NCBI GenBank assembly: GCA_041624435.1 | Contig: JBFJVB010000003.1 | Span: 1-64,000 of the forward strand | Reading direction: 5' to 3' | DNA from: Oceanococcus sp041624435 | GTDB taxonomy: Bacteria > Pseudomonadota > Gammaproteobacteria > Nevskiales > Oceanococcaceae | Length of the DNA: 64,000 nucleotides | Part shown: positions 52,404-61,717 of the stretch, piece after piece | How positions within the stretch are numbered: the first letter of the stretch is position 1 | How the letters are laid out: each line of letters opens with the position of its first letter | Notes under the pieces: model-generated | The model's database searches: none | What the model saw: only the letters and a program-made list of their open reading frames with translations | What the model was told of the DNA's origin: nothing | Position numbers and translations under genes: made by a program

Positions 52404-53132
52404 ATGGCGCACATCCCGCGCCTGTACTGGCCCGAGCAGCTGGAGGTCGGCCAGCAGCTGGAGATTGCCGGTGACCGGGCCCACCACCTGCTGCGCGTCC
52501 TCAAGCGCCGCGAAGGCGATCCCGTGATCCTGTTCGGGCCACCGGATTATGAATCTGTCGGACAGATCTGTTCCGCCGGCAAACAACAGCTACTGGTCCT
52601 CGTCCAGCAGGTTCAGCGGGTCCGGCGCGAATCTCCATTGCACTGCGTACTGGTGCAGGGTCTGTCGCGCGGGGACCGCATGGATTACAGCGTGCAGAAG
52701 GCGGTGGAGCTGGGCGTCTTCGCGATCCAGCCGGTCCTGACCCAGCGCAGCGGCGTGCAGCTGGGCGGGGACCGGCTGGCCCGTAAACAGGCGCACTGGC
52801 AGGCGATCGCCCTGTCCGCCGCCGAACAGTCCGGGCGCACCTGCGTGCCGCAAGTGCGTCCGTGTCTGCGCCTGGATCAGTTCCTGAGCGAGCAATCCTC
52901 GCCGGGCTTCGTGCTGGCGCCCGATGGGCCGGACGACTGGGGCACCGCACCGCCCGTAAACGAGGAGATCAATCTGCTGGTTGGCCCGGAGGGTGGATTA
53001 TCCGCCGACGAACTGGATCTGGCCCAACGCTGCGGCCTGAGGCCCTTGCGTCTCGGGCCACGCATCTTGCGCACTGAAACGGCCGGTGCCGTGGCGCTAA
53101 CAGCCATGCAATGCCACTGGGGGGATTTTTGA
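52404..53132 (+). CDS. rsmE: 16S rRNA (uracil(1498)-N(3))-methyltransferase
   Basis: A 242-residue SPOUT-class (RsmE) methyltransferase that modifies U1498 of 16S rRNA. It has an N-terminal PUA-like domain (IAGDRAHHLLRVLKRREGDP, near 21-40) and the knotted SAM-binding C-terminus with LLVGPEGGLSADELDLAQ (near 191-208) and LRLGPRILRTETAGAVALTA (near 214-233). It follows argA by 111 bp and converges on the chemosensory operon, whose last gene ends 87 bp away. Confidence 0.95.
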   Translation: MAHIPRLYWPEQLEVGQQLEIAGDRAHHLLRVLKRREGDPVILFGPPDYESVGQICSAGKQQLLVLVQQVQRVRRESPLHCVLVQGLSRGDRMDYSVQKAVELGVFAIQPVLTQRSGVQLGGDRLARKQAHWQAIALSAAEQSGRTCVPQVRPCLRLDQFLSEQSSPGFVLAPDGPDDWGTAPPVNEEINLLVGPEGGLSADELDLAQRCGLRPLRLGPRILRTETAGAVALTAMQCHWGDF

Positions 53133-53219
53133 CACGCCCATCCAGAGCGAGAGCACCGGACAGCTGATTTCCACGCTGCGGCGCGCGCCTCAGGCCCGCC
53201 GCGTGATCAGCCCGGCGCC

Positions 53220-53684
53220 TCAGTCCGCGACATAGGGACGCGCCGCGGCGGCCAGTGCATCCAGATCAGGGATAATCGCCGCGCGGTTGGACACCCGCAC
53301 ACGGCTATAGATCAAGGCTGCCGCAGGATCATTCTCGATCAAGGCCGGCTGCATGGCGATTTCATTCAAGGTCACGATCAGCGGATAGGCCTGAGAGACG
53401 ATGGCGACGGCTGCCGCCCGCACCGGCGCATGCAGCACCACGACCCGGCATTTGCGCTCCATCGCCGGCACCGGCTGACCCACCATCCCCTCAAAGCTGA
53501 CGATCGGCACATCTTCGTGTTGCCATTCAACCTGGCCCAGCAACCAGCCCGGCCCTTTCTTCTGGCAAGGCACAATCACATCCTGTCCCAGCACCTCGGC
53601 CACGGCCGAGTTGGGCAGGATCAGGCTTTCCTTCGCCAGGCTGATCAACACACTGTAAACATGGGTGGGTAGCTGGGAACTCAT
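53220..53684 (-). CDS. chpC: CheW-like chemosensory coupling protein ChpC
   Basis: A 154-residue CheW-domain protein with LPTHVYSVLISLAKESLILP (near 5-24) and LLGQVEWQHEDVPIVSFEGM (near 47-66), typical of ChpC rather than classical CheW. ChpC is thought to couple alternative receptors to ChpA in the Pil-Chp system. Its ATG overlaps the chpA stop (ATGA). It is the last gene of the operon. Confidence 0.88.
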   Translation of the reverse strand: MSSQLPTHVYSVLISLAKESLILPNSAVAEVLGQDVIVPCQKKGPGWLLGQVEWQHEDVPIVSFEGMVGQPVPAMERKCRVVVLHAPVRAAAVAIVSQAYPLIVTLNEIAMQPALIENDPAAALIYSRVRVSNRAAIIPDLDALAAAARPYVAD

Positions 53685-56600
53685 AAGGCCTCCACCGCCA
53701 TCGCCTCGCGCAACTCACTGATCAGTTGCGCCTCCTGATACGGCTTGATCAGATAACGGTTGACCCCGATCGCCGCTGCGCGCTCGCGGTGCTTGTCGCC
53801 ACTACGGGAGGTAATCATGATGATGGGCACCTGAGCCAGTTGCTCGTTGTGGCGAATGAAAGTCGCCACCTCGAAGCCATCCACCTTGGGCATTTCGATA
53901 TCCAGCAATACGGCGTCGGGGGTTTCCGCCTGCAATTGGGCAATCCCGTCCATCCCATCCTTGGCGGTGACCACCCGGTAGCCGTTGCGGGTCAGGACGC
54001 GCTCCGCGACGCGCCGCATGGTAATGGAATCATCGATGACCATAACCATCGGTTGATGCATCGGCGCACTGACCGGCTCATGGGTTCCGGCGACATCCTG
54101 CAATTTCTTCCGCAGACGATCCTGAACCAGAGCCACCACGTCCAGAATCAGCACCACGCGCCCGTCCGCCTGAATCGTCGCGCCGGTCACGCCCACCACC
54201 GTGCTGACCTGGGGCCCGGCGGTTTTGGTCACCAGTTCGCGGCTGCCGAGCAATTGATCCACCACGACGGCCACCCGGCGATCGGAAATCCCCATGCCCT
54301 CGCCGGTGTGCACCAGGATAACCGGCAAATAGGCTCGCTCTGCGGGCGGTTTCGCATCCAGTCCGAGCAGCTGACCCAGATAGCGGACCCGGTATTCCTG
54401 GTCCCCGTATTTGAATCCCTGCTCGTCGTTCAGGTATTGATCGATATCCTCGGCCGGCAATCGGGCGATCCCTTCGATCGTGGCCAGCGGCGCCGCGTAC
54501 ACTTCGTCGGCGACTTGCACCAGCAGCGCCTGAGAGATGGCCAGTGACAGGGGCATGCGAATCACGAAGCGTGCGCCCTGGCCGGTGGTCGAATCCAGAT
54601 CCAGCGTCCCGCCGAGCTGTTTGACTTCGGAGGACACCACATCCATGCCCACTCCGCGGCCGGCATCCTGAGTCAGAGAGTCGGCGGTGGAGAATCCGGG
54701 CTGGAAGATGAATTGAGCCAGTTCCGGTTCGCCCAGCTGGGCATCCTGGGTCATCAGGCCCCGTTCGATGGCCTTTTCGCGGATACGCTGGAAATCCAGC
54801 CCCCGACCATCATCGCGAATTTCTATGGCCAGCTTCGAGCCATCCCGGGACAGCTGAATATTGACCGTTCCCGCAGCAGGCTTGCCCGCCGCAACGCGCT
54901 GCTCAGGCGTTTCGATACCGTGAATCACGCAATTCCGGATCACGTGCTCGATCACCGGCGTCATGCGCTCCAGCACATTGCGGTCCATTTCGGCTTCGAT
55001 CCCGTCCAGGAGCAAGCTGGCCTGTTTTCCGTTGTCTCCGGCTGTCTGCCGAGCCACCCGCTGCAAACGCTGCACCTGGCGCGAAAACGGCACCATCAAG
55101 GTACTCATCAGGCCTTGCTGAACCGAGGTATTGACCCGGCCCTGCTGGAGCAGCAAGGTATCGGTTTCACTGACCACATTGGACATAGAGCCGTGCAGGC
55201 TGGACAGGTCAGTGACCGATTCGGACAGGGCGCGGGTCAGCTCCTGCATCCGCGAATAGCGATCCATTTCCAGGGGATCAAATTCCTCGCCATAGCGATC
55301 TGCGTCTTCCGCCCCCATTTGCCGACCGTGCTGCCGGGCCTGGACCTGCGCATCGGTTTCCGACTCGAGCATGCGCAACTGATCACGAATGCGCACGATC
55401 GTCTGCTCCACTTCGCGCAACTGAATGGAAAACGAGCTGACCTGGCGCTCCAGACGCGAACGGTAGATGCTGATCTCACCCGCTTCATTCAGCATCGAGT
55501 CCAGTTGTTCAACGCTGACCCGTGCCGTTTCGCGCCGAATCGCCGCCAGTCGTTCATCCTGGGGCGCTTCCCAATTCAGAGATTCGGCCCAGGGCCGTTG
55601 CGCAACGGCGCGCTGTGGCACCGGCGCCGCAATGATCTCCGGCACTTCGGCCACGCCGGGCGCCTCTTGGGGCGAAACCTCCTGCGGCTGGGGCGGTGGG
55701 GGCGATACCGGCAGTTCCGGCGCGGTGCCATGCTTGGCTGCGCTCAGGTGCCCATGGAACCGATCCGAGGCCAGCTGCAGATCCTGCAGCAGGGTCTCAT
55801 TCACCGCCCCACCCTGCTGAACCAAGGCCTCCAGCCTGGATTCCAGTGCATGCACTTCGTCTCCGAGAGCGGTCATCGCAGACATCCGCGCCCCACCCTT
55901 GAGGGTGTGCAGAATTCTGAGCATTTCCGCCCAGTCGACCGTTTCACCCTGACGCGCGCGAAGCTCCACGCAGAGCGCGTCGAAGGCTTCCATCAGTTCC
56001 ATGCCTTCGGGCAGGAAGATATCAACCAGTTCCGCCAGATCCTGTTGCGACTGCGCGGCCGCTGCATCGATCTGCGGCGCCTCAACCGGTTCTGGAGCCA
56101 ACGCCGCATCCGGCAATGTGACCTCAGCCGCACTCGCAATCGCTTCCGTCTGCTCCGGTTCTCCGCGCAGGTCTTCCAGCAGCGCCGGAGCGCCCACCGG
56201 ACGCTGCCCGGCTCGCATCCCGTCCAGCAACTGGTGCAGCCCATCGATCGCCTGATGCAGACGTCCCAGGGATCCGCTGCCCGGCTGCTCACCCCGTTCA
56301 AGTCCCGCGAAGATGGACTCCATTTCTTGCGCCACGGCGCCCAGACTGAGCTGTCCGGCTTTATCAGCCCCGGCCTTGAAGCTCTGCAAATCGCGTCGTA
56401 GCACCCGCAGCGGTTCGAGCGCCGACTGATCTTCTTCCCAGGCGGCAAAATGATGATCGACCGATTCAAGCTGTTCCTGCGCCTCGGCCTGGAACAGCTC
56501 TTGCGCTTCGGGATCCAGCGGCCAGATATCCTCGGCAGGCAGGTCTTCCCCGGTCTGCTCTGCCGTGACCGCGGATGGGTATCCGGTATCCAGCGCTACG

Positions 56601-59557
56601 GCCTCGGGCTCGGACTCCAGGTCTGCCGATGCAAGCTCCTCGGCCGGGGTCGGGGCGGACCCCGCTGCTGATTCACCCTGCAGGATGGCCAGCACCGCGC
56701 TGGGGTCGGCGTCACGCCCTTCGCGGAACTCATCCAGCAAGTTGAAAGTTGCCATGACCGTCTGGCTGAGCCGCGACAACAGGCCCTGGTCGATCGGGTC
56801 AATTTCGCCAGCCAGAACGGACTTCATCAGCTTGTCCAGCGCTTCGCCCACATGGCCCAGGCCCTGCGCGCCAGCCGTCCGGGCACTGCCTTTCAAGGTA
56901 TGGAAAATGCGCTGCAATTTGGTTTGCGCGACGCTGGAATCAGGTTGCGAACTCCAGTTCTGCAATTCCGATTCGGCGTCTTCGAGCAGGCCAACCGCCT
57001 CTTCGGAGAAGACTGCGGCCAATTCCAGATCGAGACCACCGCGAACGCTGGGCAACTGCTGATACAGGCCCTCCAACTCGGCTGACAGCGCTGCATCAAG
57101 CGGCGGACTCTGGGCTTGACGAACGGCCTCAAGCTGCCCGCTGAAAGCCGTATGCAGGCGCTGCAGCAGCGCCCGGGATGCGGGCTGAGCGCTGGTCTGC
57201 AAACCCTGGGTCAGGCGTTCTCCCGCCTCGGCCAACTGACTGATTGGCGCGAAACCAGCGGCGCCCGCGCCACCGCGCAAGGAATGGAACAGGCGCACCA
57301 GAGCCTGGTCCACCGGAACCTCGTCGCTGGCACCGGCTTGACTGACCAGGTTTTGCAGTTCAGCCAGATACGTCGTTGCATCTTCCAGGAAGAGTTGGAC
57401 GACCTCTTCCTGGACACCGGCCTCGGCCTCGGATTCGACGCCGAGAATCTTGCGAACCTTGTCTTGAATGGGCTCGACCAACTGCTGGGCAGACGCGCCA
57501 TCGGCGAAACGCTGCACGACCTCCGGCAGCAACTCCACCGCTCCGGAAACCAGCTCGGTAATCTGCCGGTCGGGCGTCATTTCGCCGTCCTGGCAGCGGT
57601 TGAGCATATCTTCGATCGCCCAACCGAACTCGCCAATATCCGCAGCCCCGACCATGCGCCCGCTACCCTTCAAGGTGTGGAACGCCCGGCGCACGGAGGA
57701 CAGCAACTCGACATCGGAGGGATTCTGAATCCAGCGCGGCAGCAGTTCGCCCAGTTCAGCCATGACCTCGCGGGACTCTTCAATGAAGATCTCCCGGAAT
57801 TCGGGATCGACGTCCGTTTTGGCCACGGATTCCGCGGCCGGAGCCGCTTCGACGCTCTCGCCAGGTCCTTCGTGTTGCTCTTCGGCCTGAATCGCTTCGC
57901 TCAGCGCCTCGAGGTAACGCTCCACATCGGCCAGCAGCTTGTCGGTATTGGGTTGCTGTTCCTGCACCGCCTCGACGTAATATTCGGCGGCGGCAATCAC
58001 ATCGGCGAGTCGGTCGGCAACTACCGGTCGCGTACGCACCGACGCAATGCGTTCGGGGACCAGGATGTCGCCCACGCGCGCGAACACGGCAACCGCATCA
58101 CTGGAACCCAGCAGGTCAAATACCGACCCGATATCAACCAGCAGCTGCCTGGCTGTACTGAGCGAGGAATCCTGCCCGCGCAAAATGTAGTGATCGAGTT
58201 CGGTCTTGATTCTGGCGACGTTGATCAGGGATTCCCGCAGTACCGCGCCAACCCCTTCCCTGAGGTCCTGATGGGCGGCCCGATCGACCAGAGGCGAGCG
58301 CGTGGGCATCAGCTCTGATTCCAGGCCCTGCTCGATGCGCAGCAATGTTTCAGCCACCTGCATCCACTGCTCGTCCGTCCCGCCGTCTTCAAGTCGTCCG
58401 ATGAACTCTGCTTGCGCCCTAGCCAGCTGGCCCAGCACATCCAGCCCGAGTATCGACAGGGTCGAACTCACGGACTGCAAACTGGTGCTCAGACCCTCTT
58501 GCGCATCGCTTTGCCCGCCCGAACGCAAAGCCACATCAATGGTGTCCTTGATATCGTGCAGGGTGTTGCGAATCTCGCGGGTTACGGTCTGCAATGAATC
58601 GATGTTCGGCGCCGCCATCCGGCTGCTCAAGGCGCGCAGATGCGACTCGGTGAGACCGGGTCCGGCCAGGTCAAACTCGGCGCGAACCGAATCGGCGTGT
58701 GCATTACCCGGCTCACTCACCAAGCCCAGATACAGACATTGCGCACCCAGCGCCCCCGCAGCGCGCGCCACCGGCGCCTCGCCGTTGACTGCCAGGGCTT
58801 TGATGCATTGTCCGGTCTTCGCCAGCAGCTTTTGCACTTCCGGGGTGGCCAAGGCCGGGGCATCGAGCAAGGCCTGGGCTAACAGCACCACGCCGCGCCA
58901 GCACAGGTAAATTCGAGGGTCAACAGCGACACTGGCCATCTGCATGGCCGCCTTGGTAAGCACCTGTAACGAGCGCTCGGTCTGTTGATTGCGCATCGCA
59001 CCCAAGACGGCCTTCTGCACGACCTCCGCATGCCGCTGCGCCAGGACCTTGGTCATCCCCGGCTTGCGGTGCTCTCCGGCTGGGGGGCTCACTTCAACCC
59101 GGCGGGCATCCAGGAAACGGGCAAACAAGCCCGCCCGCGGATACACCGGAGCCCCTCTAGAAACCCTTAAATCATTGATACTTTGAGCAAAAACCAGGGG
59201 ATGGTCGATTTCTCCATGAGCCAGCAAATCGATGTAGTCGGACAACTGTAACGTGGCCCCGACCAGAGCCGGAAAGCTGGCGTCAGATTCCTTGCGCCCG
59301 TCCCGTAAATTGGCTTGCAGGGTCTCCTGCATTTCCCGCGCCAGCAAGTGGACGCTGTAACATTGAATAACGCTGGCGATGCTGGCGATCTGCTGCACAT
59401 CCACCAGACAGCGCTCCAGGGGGGCCTGGGTTTCACCGCCGTCTTCCAGATAGCTTTCAATCTGCACCCTGATCCGCTGCAGGCATTGCGCCAGTTCGCC
59501 CTTGACCCAGAACAAGCCGCGGCTGGTATCCGTTTGAGGTGGCATTTTGTTTGTCAT
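53681..59557 (-). CDS. chpA: Hybrid chemosensory histidine kinase ChpA (PilL)
   Basis: A 1958-residue CheA-type hybrid kinase controlling type IV pili. HPt-like modules have phosphoacceptor His at about 627 (FHTLKGSGRM), 758 (FHSLRGGAGA), 886 (FHTLKGSARTAG) and 1217 (LHTLKGGARM). A further module near 1057 reads LQSFKAGADKAG, with Gln replacing the His. The kinase core has an N-box VIEHVIRNCVIHGIETPEQR and G-boxes EIRDDGRGLDFQRIREKA and GRGVGMDVVSSEVKQLGGTL, then a CheW domain. A C-terminal receiver follows with phospho-Asp in DAVLLDIEMPKVDGFE near 1884. GAGGA precedes the ATG at 59557. P. aeruginosa ChpA is longer (about 2480 residues) with more HPt modules. Confidence 0.94.
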   Translation of the reverse strand: MTNKMPPQTDTSRGLFWVKGELAQCLQRIRVQIESYLEDGGETQAPLERCLVDVQQIASIASVIQCYSVHLLAREMQETLQANLRDGRKESDASFPALVGATLQLSDYIDLLAHGEIDHPLVFAQSINDLRVSRGAPVYPRAGLFARFLDARRVEVSPPAGEHRKPGMTKVLAQRHAEVVQKAVLGAMRNQQTERSLQVLTKAAMQMASVAVDPRIYLCWRGVVLLAQALLDAPALATPEVQKLLAKTGQCIKALAVNGEAPVARAAGALGAQCLYLGLVSEPGNAHADSVRAEFDLAGPGLTESHLRALSSRMAAPNIDSLQTVTREIRNTLHDIKDTIDVALRSGGQSDAQEGLSTSLQSVSSTLSILGLDVLGQLARAQAEFIGRLEDGGTDEQWMQVAETLLRIEQGLESELMPTRSPLVDRAAHQDLREGVGAVLRESLINVARIKTELDHYILRGQDSSLSTARQLLVDIGSVFDLLGSSDAVAVFARVGDILVPERIASVRTRPVVADRLADVIAAAEYYVEAVQEQQPNTDKLLADVERYLEALSEAIQAEEQHEGPGESVEAAPAAESVAKTDVDPEFREIFIEESREVMAELGELLPRWIQNPSDVELLSSVRRAFHTLKGSGRMVGAADIGEFGWAIEDMLNRCQDGEMTPDRQITELVSGAVELLPEVVQRFADGASAQQLVEPIQDKVRKILGVESEAEAGVQEEVVQLFLEDATTYLAELQNLVSQAGASDEVPVDQALVRLFHSLRGGAGAAGFAPISQLAEAGERLTQGLQTSAQPASRALLQRLHTAFSGQLEAVRQAQSPPLDAALSAELEGLYQQLPSVRGGLDLELAAVFSEEAVGLLEDAESELQNWSSQPDSSVAQTKLQRIFHTLKGSARTAGAQGLGHVGEALDKLMKSVLAGEIDPIDQGLLSRLSQTVMATFNLLDEFREGRDADPSAVLAILQGESAAGSAPTPAEELASADLESEPEAVALDTGYPSAVTAEQTGEDLPAEDIWPLDPEAQELFQAEAQEQLESVDHHFAAWEEDQSALEPLRVLRRDLQSFKAGADKAGQLSLGAVAQEMESIFAGLERGEQPGSGSLGRLHQAIDGLHQLLDGMRAGQRPVGAPALLEDLRGEPEQTEAIASAAEVTLPDAALAPEPVEAPQIDAAAAQSQQDLAELVDIFLPEGMELMEAFDALCVELRARQGETVDWAEMLRILHTLKGGARMSAMTALGDEVHALESRLEALVQQGGAVNETLLQDLQLASDRFHGHLSAAKHGTAPELPVSPPPPQPQEVSPQEAPGVAEVPEIIAAPVPQRAVAQRPWAESLNWEAPQDERLAAIRRETARVSVEQLDSMLNEAGEISIYRSRLERQVSSFSIQLREVEQTIVRIRDQLRMLESETDAQVQARQHGRQMGAEDADRYGEEFDPLEMDRYSRMQELTRALSESVTDLSSLHGSMSNVVSETDTLLLQQGRVNTSVQQGLMSTLMVPFSRQVQRLQRVARQTAGDNGKQASLLLDGIEAEMDRNVLERMTPVIEHVIRNCVIHGIETPEQRVAAGKPAAGTVNIQLSRDGSKLAIEIRDDGRGLDFQRIREKAIERGLMTQDAQLGEPELAQFIFQPGFSTADSLTQDAGRGVGMDVVSSEVKQLGGTLDLDSTTGQGARFVIRMPLSLAISQALLVQVADEVYAAPLATIEGIARLPAEDIDQYLNDEQGFKYGDQEYRVRYLGQLLGLDAKPPAERAYLPVILVHTGEGMGISDRRVAVVVDQLLGSRELVTKTAGPQVSTVVGVTGATIQADGRVVLILDVVALVQDRLRKKLQDVAGTHEPVSAPMHQPMVMVIDDSITMRRVAERVLTRNGYRVVTAKDGMDGIAQLQAETPDAVLLDIEMPKVDGFEVATFIRHNEQLAQVPIIMITSRSGDKHRERAAAIGVNRYLIKPYQEAQLISELREAMAVEAL

Positions 59558-59567
59558 CCCTGAATCC

Positions 59568-60137
59568 TCATGCACTGGCGTTCTGGAAAACATCAGCAAG
59601 AGCCAGTTTCATGAAACTGAAAACCTGGTAAGCCTGCTGCTCCCGAACAAAACTGCCGAGTAAATAGTCTCGCCAGCTGGGGGAGCATTGCGAAACCAGA
59701 TCGTTGCGCTGCTCATGACTGGCAAACCTCCGGTAGCCGGAAACACTGTCGACCAGAAACCCGGCGGGTATTTCATCCGAGTTCAAGACCATGAAACGGC
59801 TGCTTCTGGTCGGCACCGAGGCCTGGCCGTCGATCAGCTGGCGCAGATCGATCAGCGGCAGCAAGCTGCCTCGAACATTCGCGATTCCGAGCAGCCAGGG
59901 CTTCGCGTTCGGAATCTTGGAATAGGCCGGAATGGTAATGACCTCGCGGATTTCCCGTTGCGGCGCCAGGCAGCTCTGCCCCGCCAGGGTGAATGCGAGT
60001 CCCACCCAGGCATCGGCAATATCACTGGCGGTGCCTGCTTCGGCTATCCGCGCCTGCAGCCTCTGATCAAGCGCAACCAGCAAATGGTACGGCTGCTCCG
60101 ACAGATTGCGTAAATCATTGATTTCAGCGCTCAACAT
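59568..60137 (-). CDS. pilI: Chemotaxis coupling protein PilI
   Basis: A 189-residue CheW-domain protein. The domain core spans about 45-175 and includes FTLAGQSCLAPQREIREVIT, KPWLLGIANVRGSLLPLIDL (near 79-98) and SYRVF-type terminal strand equivalents (YQVFSFMKLALAD). PilI links the pilus chemoreceptor PilJ to ChpA. No receptor gene lies between it and chpA here, only a 10 bp gap. It is 5 bp downstream of pilG. Confidence 0.9.
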   Translation of the reverse strand: MLSAEINDLRNLSEQPYHLLVALDQRLQARIAEAGTASDIADAWVGLAFTLAGQSCLAPQREIREVITIPAYSKIPNAKPWLLGIANVRGSLLPLIDLRQLIDGQASVPTRSSRFMVLNSDEIPAGFLVDSVSGYRRFASHEQRNDLVSQCSPSWRDYLLGSFVREQQAYQVFSFMKLALADVFQNASA

Positions 60138-60142
60138 GGCAA

Positions 60143-60550
60143 CTATCCAGCGGCTACTTTCGGCTTGTGCGCCTGCACGGCCGCAATCAACTCATCGCGC
60201 GTAAACGGCTTGGTCAGGTACTGATCCGAGCCCACAATACGCCCTCGCGCCCGGTCGAACAGACCGTCCTTGGAGGACAGCATGATCACCGGCGTTTTGG
60301 CAAATCGCGGATTACCCTTGATCAGTGCACAGGTCTGATAGCCGTCAAGACGCGGCATCATGATGTCGATAAAAATCAAATCCGGCTTCAGTTCGGCGAT
60401 TTTTGCCAGTGCTTCGAATCCATCGGTGGCCGCCGACACCTCGCAACCTGCCCGCGAAAGCAAACTCTCCGCAGTCCGCCGGATGGTTTTGGAATCATCC
60501 ACAACCATCACACGCACGCCTCCCAGCCCTTCTTCCTGACTGTCCGTCAC
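60143..60550 (-). CDS. pilG: Twitching motility response regulator PilG
   Basis: A 135-residue stand-alone receiver domain. VRVMVVDDSKTIRRTAESLL supplies the acidic pair (near 12-13 after the lead), LIFIDIMMPRLDGYQTCALI the phospho-Asp (near 60), and YLTKPFTRDELIAAV the Lys. This is the CheY-like PilG, which promotes pilus extension and cAMP synthesis in P. aeruginosa. A GTG at 60550 with GAGAGGGGG upstream is preferred over the open extension to 60598. It heads the pilG-pilI-chpA-chpC operon and is divergent from gshB. Confidence 0.92.
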   Translation of the reverse strand: MTDSQEEGLGGVRVMVVDDSKTIRRTAESLLSRAGCEVSAATDGFEALAKIAELKPDLIFIDIMMPRLDGYQTCALIKGNPRFAKTPVIMLSSKDGLFDRARGRIVGSDQYLTKPFTRDELIAAVQAHKPKVAAG

Positions 60551-60766
60551 CGCAATTCCCCCTCTCCGCACGCAGCCTGCCCCTGAGGTGCGAGCCACAT
60601 ATATTCAATCCGAACAATTCCTTCTTTTAACACAGCCGCCCCTATTCTGTCGCCGTTGCCCGGATAATTATCGGCAGACCCTTCGCGCACCGACGAGCCG
60701 AGGTGTAGATGCGTAGAATACGTCTCTCCCTGTGATGAATTACTACCGAAGGTCGCGCATATCAGC

Positions 60767-61717
60767 ATGTCTGCCAAGAAACTGGGCGTCGTGATGGACC
60801 CCATCTCTCGCATCAAACCGGCCAAAGACACCACGCTCGCGATGCTGCTGGAGGCTCAGTCGCGCGGTTATCAGCTGCACTATATGGTACTGGGCGATCT
60901 GTTCCTGGATCAGGGCCGCACTGGCGCGCACTTTCACCCCCTGAGCGTTCGTGACGACCCGAAGGATTGGTTCAGCCTTGCCGCGGCGCAAAGCTGCTGG
61001 CTGGATGAACTGGACCTGATCCTGATGCGCAAGGACCCTCCGGTGGACGCGGAATTCATCTACGCCACCCAATTGCTGGAGCTGGCCGAACGTCGCGGCA
61101 CCCTGATCGTCAACCGTCCCGGCGCGCTGCGCGACTTCAATGAAAAACTCGCTCTGGCCCGCTATGCCGAGTTCACCCCTGCAACGCGCGTGGACCGGAA
61201 CATGCAGCGCTTGCGGGACTTCGTGATCGAGCATGGTGACTCCATTATCAAACCGCTGGACGGCATGGGCGGGGCCTCGATATTTCGCCTGCGGGCCGAC
61301 GACCCCAACCTGGGCGTCGTCCTGGAAACCCTGACCGCTCACGGCCAACGCTATGCGATGATCCAGGAGTATTTGCCCGCGATCAAGGATGGCGACAAAC
61401 GCATTCTGGTGATTGATGGCAAACCCTGGCCCTATGCACTGGCCCGCATTCCCTCGCAAGGGGAGTCGCGCGGCAATCTCGCCGCCGGCGGTCGCGGCGT
61501 CGGCCAGCCCCTGTCAATGCGTGATCGGGAGATTGCCGAAGCCATCGGCCCCGATCTGCGCGAGAACGGGCTGTTCTTTGTCGGCCTGGACGTGATCGGC
61601 GACTACCTCACCGAGGTCAACGTGACCAGCCCCACCTGCGTGCGGGAACTGGATCGGCAGTTCGGCACGAATATCAGCGCCAGCCTGTTCGAGGCCCTGG
61701 AATCCAGGCTGTCGTGA
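60767..61717 (+). CDS. gshB: Glutathione synthetase
   Basis: A 316-residue ATP-grasp enzyme joining gamma-glutamylcysteine and glycine. Landmarks are VVMDPISRIKPAKDTTLAML (near 8-27), LILMRKDPPVDAEFIYATQL (near 83-102), GDSIIKPLDGMGGASIFRL (near 157-175, ATP-binding) and LAAGGRGVGQPLSMRDREI, plus EVNVTSPTCVRELDRQFG near the end. A possible minus-ten TAGAAT lies at 60714-60719. It starts the gshB-apbE-NusG-II-Gx-yqgE run and overlaps apbE by 4 bp. Confidence 0.97.
   Translation: MSAKKLGVVMDPISRIKPAKDTTLAMLLEAQSRGYQLHYMVLGDLFLDQGRTGAHFHPLSVRDDPKDWFSLAAAQSCWLDELDLILMRKDPPVDAEFIYATQLLELAERRGTLIVNRPGALRDFNEKLALARYAEFTPATRVDRNMQRLRDFVIEHGDSIIKPLDGMGGASIFRLRADDPNLGVVLETLTAHGQRYAMIQEYLPAIKDGDKRILVIDGKPWPYALARIPSQGESRGNLAAGGRGVGQPLSMRDREIAEAIGPDLRENGLFFVGLDVIGDYLTEVNVTSPTCVRELDRQFGTNISASLFEALESRLS

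Noticed and set aside
54713..56401. 562-codon plus-strand open frame inside chpA
   Set aside because: Antisense shadow of a gene whose minus-strand product has every expected kinase motif.
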